From: Sarcomyxa edulis
Taxonomy: Eukaryota; Basidiomycota; Agaricomycetes; Agaricales; Mycenaceae
Direction: 5' to 3'
Length of the DNA stretch: 64,000 nucleotides
Assembly (NCBI GenBank): GCA_009761415.1
Contig: QUOL01000005.1
Location: 1 to 64,000 of the forward strand
In this document: positions 61,096-64,000 of the stretch, piece after piece
Layout: the number at the start of each line of letters is the position of its first letter
Position numbering within the stretch: position 1 is the stretch's first letter
Notes under the pieces: model-generated
The model's database searches: none
Seen by the model: only the letters and a program-made list of their open reading frames with translations
What the model was told of the DNA's origin: nothing
Made by a program: the position numbers and the translations under genes

Positions 61096-61642
61096 TGTGC
61101 CAGCAAGACAATCTATCCAAGTACAAAAATAAGGTATGACTCGGAAAGAAAGTTTGAGATCGACAGTCACGCTGACTCCGTGGCTATACGCACCTGGATG
61201 AGCTTGTTTTCCTGAAGCCCCCGAGAGAGAGCCGAAACCTTCAAGTTGTACATCGGAAGATCAACATAACTAAGAACAAGTTTCATCCATGTTGGATCAT
61301 GGTTGAAACGACGCGTACGTTTGACGTTTGACTGCGATGATCCTCACGAAAAAAAACCTTTGCACAAACTCCGGCTGATATAATGCATTCCAGGGAACCC
61401 CGAAAACGGGTCGTAGGTTCGTGTCACCGTTCCAGAGATATGTACATACTCCCGACTGACCCCGCGCTATCATTTCAACAGGCGCAATTTTGACGCACAG
61501 AGAAGCTACGATTGTAGACTTTCCGTAGGTTCGGCTCAAGGGGCCAATCTTCTCGAGACAGATAATCAAGGTCGGCCAGTATCAATTCTTCACCTCTTGG
61601 ACTCACGATACTTACAGGCAGACTGTGGGTTCGACATCATGA
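61096..61642 (-). CDS. Possible small multi-exon gene upstream of the AsnRS gene
   Basis: Coding-like minus-strand pieces are MMSNPQSA (about 61640-61617), SLCVKIAPVEMIARGQSGVC and TYLWNGDTNLRPVFG (about 61505-61395), and HDPTWMKLVLSYVDLPMYNL plus KVSALSRGLQENKLIQ (about 61310-61195). They can be joined by GT-AG introns, but one donor (GTTCCC) is poor. If real, it would end about 25 nt before the AsnRS start. No family is recognised. Confidence 0.3.
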
Positions 61643-62653
61643 TGACCAAGTATCAATTGCATCTAGTATACCCCACATCGGAGAATCAGGCCTCTGGCTG
61701 AGGTTACATGTGTTCAAATCACGATGATAATAAGGCAAATCCTGCCTAACCCTCAGGCTCGAGTTTGCGATCTATTCTGTGTCAGTGACTCGAATTCATC
61801 TCATAGGCACGCTATAGTGACTTTACACGTAAGCGGATAGAGCGTTCAAGCAAAATGACGCAAACACCCGTGTTGAACAGGACCGTATCAGACTCGGATC
61901 TGATTCTGGCCGTGTATGATATATGAGGGTCGGCCGATACCAAGACATGTATTCATCGAAACCTTCACCTGGTATCTACGTGCAGAGATCTCGAGAACAA
62001 CGGCGAGTTTCTCCTGTTAAAATTATCTTGAGTTCCACTCACTATTTCCTCAGGGCTACCGTAGCGCAGATCCGAGTCTGGTGTTCAGGTTCTATTTGCA
62101 AATTCCACCTGCGTTGACGCAGAAGTCTATGTCGCGTGGATTTAATTTACAGAGTCTCCATTATCTCGGGGAGCAAACAATCCAATCAGCGGTCGCGGAT
62201 TCAGTCTAGACGCGTTTTCCGCGTCGTTCCTCCAATCAGCGGTCGCGTCGTTCCTTTTTCTTCCCCGGATTATCTTATCGTCGTTTCACTCCCTCAGATC
62301 TCCTCAAAATTTTCTTGCTATCATGGCAACCACAGGTCCCATTGTCGTTATCTCCTTCCGAGATCTTGATGAAAATCCCCAATCCCCAGAATAGCTTCCG
62401 CGAGATCCGATCCTACTCGCTCGAAATCTCTATAAAGCACGACCTACCTACCCTTCTCCCTGGAGTCCCCCATCTCCCCGTTCATCCACTTCTCCCAGTC
62501 TACCATCACCTCTCTGCACTGACTTAGCCATTTCCTCCTTTCATATTCATGCACGTCAATATTAACATTAACAATGCCTTTCAGATTTGAAGATGACTTT
62601 TTGTTACAAGCCTTTGCCTCGTAAGCCACGCATCTCCTTCAAATGCAGCGTTC
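61643..62653. other. Intergenic region
   Basis: About 1 kb without a convincing gene. Short ATG-led frames at 62323 and 62574 end after a few codons. It includes a 17-nt direct repeat containing CCAAT, described separately, and probably the promoter of the C2H2 gene. Confidence 0.45.
62181..62247 (+). promoter_or_regulatory. Duplicated CCAAT-containing element
   Basis: TCCAATCAGCGGTCGCG occurs at 62181-62197 and again at 62231-62247, exactly 50 bp apart. CCAAT is the core site of the HAP/NF-Y complex. The repeats lie about 410-470 nt before the first usable ATG of the C2H2 gene and could be its promoter elements. They could also be a simple local duplication. Confidence 0.45.
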
Positions 62654-64000
62654 ATGTCCAGGCTCACTCGTGACTCATACTTGGCGACATGTAGCACCCC
62701 CGACGCAAGTCCTTCTGACTTGTATCACTCGGACCCGGAGAGCACCTCCACCGACCCCGATCAAAAGTGCGTGCTTTCCTTCTCGTCTCGCTCATCTCAG
62801 AACACTGACGCCTCCAGTCTATTCCATCCAGCGCTGACTTTCCAGAGTCCCAGATAGCGTCAGGCTCTTCCACGTCAGTCATTTGTTCATATGTATATGT
62901 CTCGACGGTGCTTACAGACTTGATTATTGTGGTGGCATTGCGAACAGCGCACCGCTAGAGCCTGCGTCCGAGTCGAACGACGCGCTGGATGCCGAGCTTC
63001 TAGCGCAAAAATTGGGAATTCCAGTCCCGAAAGACCTTTTGGAATGGCTGAATAGGTGAGTTCGAGTCTTTTGAAATGTGACTCTTTTGGAGCGTGTCGC
63101 TGACATTACCAATCGTGGACAGAGAAATCGGAATCCTTGCTCAGGAACGTGGAGCTTCGGATGCCACCAATACCAATCGAAAGTGCGTCCTTCATCTTCA
63201 TCGAAGATCAAGTTTTTGTTGATTGTTTTCTTCCTGTCACTATTAGGCGGAAACGAGGGTCACCCTCTGATCAAAGTGCCGACGACGACGACGACTTCGT
63301 TGAAGCACCTTCGAATCAAGTTGGTCCTGTGGAGGATCCCGACGTGCAGGAAATTCCGAGGCCCACTCCGACTATCTCCGACGACGATCTCGTTGAAGAT
63401 TGTCCAGCACCTTCGCACGTTGGCCCTATGGAGGATCCCGACGTGCAGGAAATTCCCAGACCTACTCCGACTATCTTGTCCTCCGCGTCAGTATCAGGGG
63501 GGACTCCTAAGCATCAGAGGTGAGTCGATTCACGAGTTGGCTATTCATATTCGAGTACAATCTGACTACTTCTTTTGGAGTTCTGGTACTGTTTCTTCAG
63601 ATGGTGCTAGCCCTTCCGCCCTCGGCTCTACAGCTACTAGTACTTCTACCCAGGACTTGTCCCCAGAACGACTGAGCATCGAGGGGCCCAAAGCCTGTCA
63701 TTGGAATTCTTGCGACCAGATTATCCCAGATTCGGGAGGCATTGCTATCCGCAAACATCTCGAGGACGTTCATCATGTACCAGTGGAAGACGTCCAAGTT
63801 CTGTCGCCGGTCAACGCCGCGACACCACAACAGGTTAAGTGCCTCTGGGACTCCTGCGGAACACTGATGCGTCCTAGCTCGCTGGTCAAACACATTCGCA
63901 GGGTTCATTTCCGAATGAATCACGTTCGGTGCCGCCAATGCGGGAAAGACTTGAGCTCGATAGACTCGTACAATCGACATTTTTTGCTTGTCAAGTCTAA
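62654..64000 (+). CDS. C2H2-type zinc-finger protein, 3' end outside the window
   Basis: Candidate start MSRLTRDSYLATCSTPDASP at 62654. Later exons include DAELLAQKLGIPVPKDLLEW (about 62970-63055), an acidic region at about 63245-63523, and a last exon from about 63598 to the window end. That exon encodes three Cys/His units: CHWNSCDQIIPDSGGIAIRK followed by HLEDVHH, CLWDSCGTLMRPSSLVKHIR then RVH, and VRCRQCGKDLSSIDSYNRHF. The first two have the C-x4-C spacing of fungal GLI-like C2H2 fingers. DNA binding is likely. The second and third exon joins could not be fixed, and the gene is cut by the window end. A region at 63323-63480 is internally duplicated. Confidence 0.6.
63323..63480 (+). repeat. 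Coding tandem duplication in the C2H2 gene
   Basis: A unit of about 96 bp encoding VGPxEDPDVQEIPRPTPTI occurs twice, at about 63320-63376 and 63419-63475, with few differences. It is an acidic Pro-rich linker motif and probably a recent in-frame duplication. Confidence 0.75.

Noticed and set aside
61680..61740. Possible tRNA T-arm (GTTCAAATC)
   Set aside because: No matching acceptor stem, D-arm or anticodon arm could be folded around it. No tRNA or rRNA gene was found in the window.

Overview
The window looks like a gene-dense chromosomal segment of a basidiomycete, most likely an agaricomycete (mushroom-forming) fungus. The reasons are: coding regions cut by many 45-75 nt GT-AG introns, short intergenic gaps, eukaryotic housekeeping genes of fungal type, secreted glycosidases, a GMC alcohol oxidase-like enzyme, a Helitron and a LINE. 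No species can be named from the sequence alone. Exon joins quoted here were derived by hand from splice signals, reading-frame phase and protein-family patterns; none is confirmed by transcripts.

Layout, left to right. Positions 1-780 hold an unresolved coding-like fragment. Positions 782-6696 (minus) are the Rep/helicase gene of a Helitron broken by one frameshift. A MYND zinc-finger gene follows (7341-8327, minus), then a proline-rich protein with about 20 copies of a 17-residue repeat (9686-12135, plus). Next come a divergent SKP1 (13136-13872, minus) with a divergently transcribed unknown gene (14169-15087, plus), the REX4-type exonuclease (15608-16958), a 12-exon gene rich in SUMO-acceptor-like motifs (17231-19291), a small membrane protein (19448-20329, minus), a two-domain ModF-like ABC ATPase (20790-22696), acireductone dioxygenase of methionine salvage (23030-23801, minus), a HAD phosphatase-like gene lacking the usual nucleophile (24925-25931), a secreted GH29 alpha-L-fucosidase (26024-29270, minus) and an unrecognised multi-exon gene (29726-31677, minus).

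The middle is accessory in character: a weak F-box-like gene (about 32060-33430, minus), then a complete-looking LINE (33822-39452, minus) with a gag-like ORF1 and an endonuclease/RNase H-like/reverse transcriptase ORF2, then a single-pass membrane protein (40214-41707).

The right part returns to ordinary genes: GH31 alpha-glucosidase (43911-47624), GMC oxidoreductase (48250-50946), a membrane protein with a repeated SNGxI motif (51666-53367), LSM4 (53520-54227), a SET-domain methyltransferase (55045-57000, minus), DPH5 diphthine synthase (57355-58498), cytosolic asparaginyl-tRNA synthetase (58857-61071, minus) and a C2H2 zinc-finger protein cut by the window end (62654-64000).

Functionally the window is a mixture. 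REX4, LSM4, DPH5, AsnRS and the SET protein serve RNA processing and translation. GH29, GH31 and GMC suit extracellular or oxidative carbon use. There is no obvious biosynthetic cluster. The most unusual structures are in the LINE (a catalytically stripped RNase H-like region placed before the RT, and two in-frame GT-AG segments carrying its only stops), the 17-residue repeat protein, the SUMO-motif exon-duplication gene and the nucleophile-less HAD gene.
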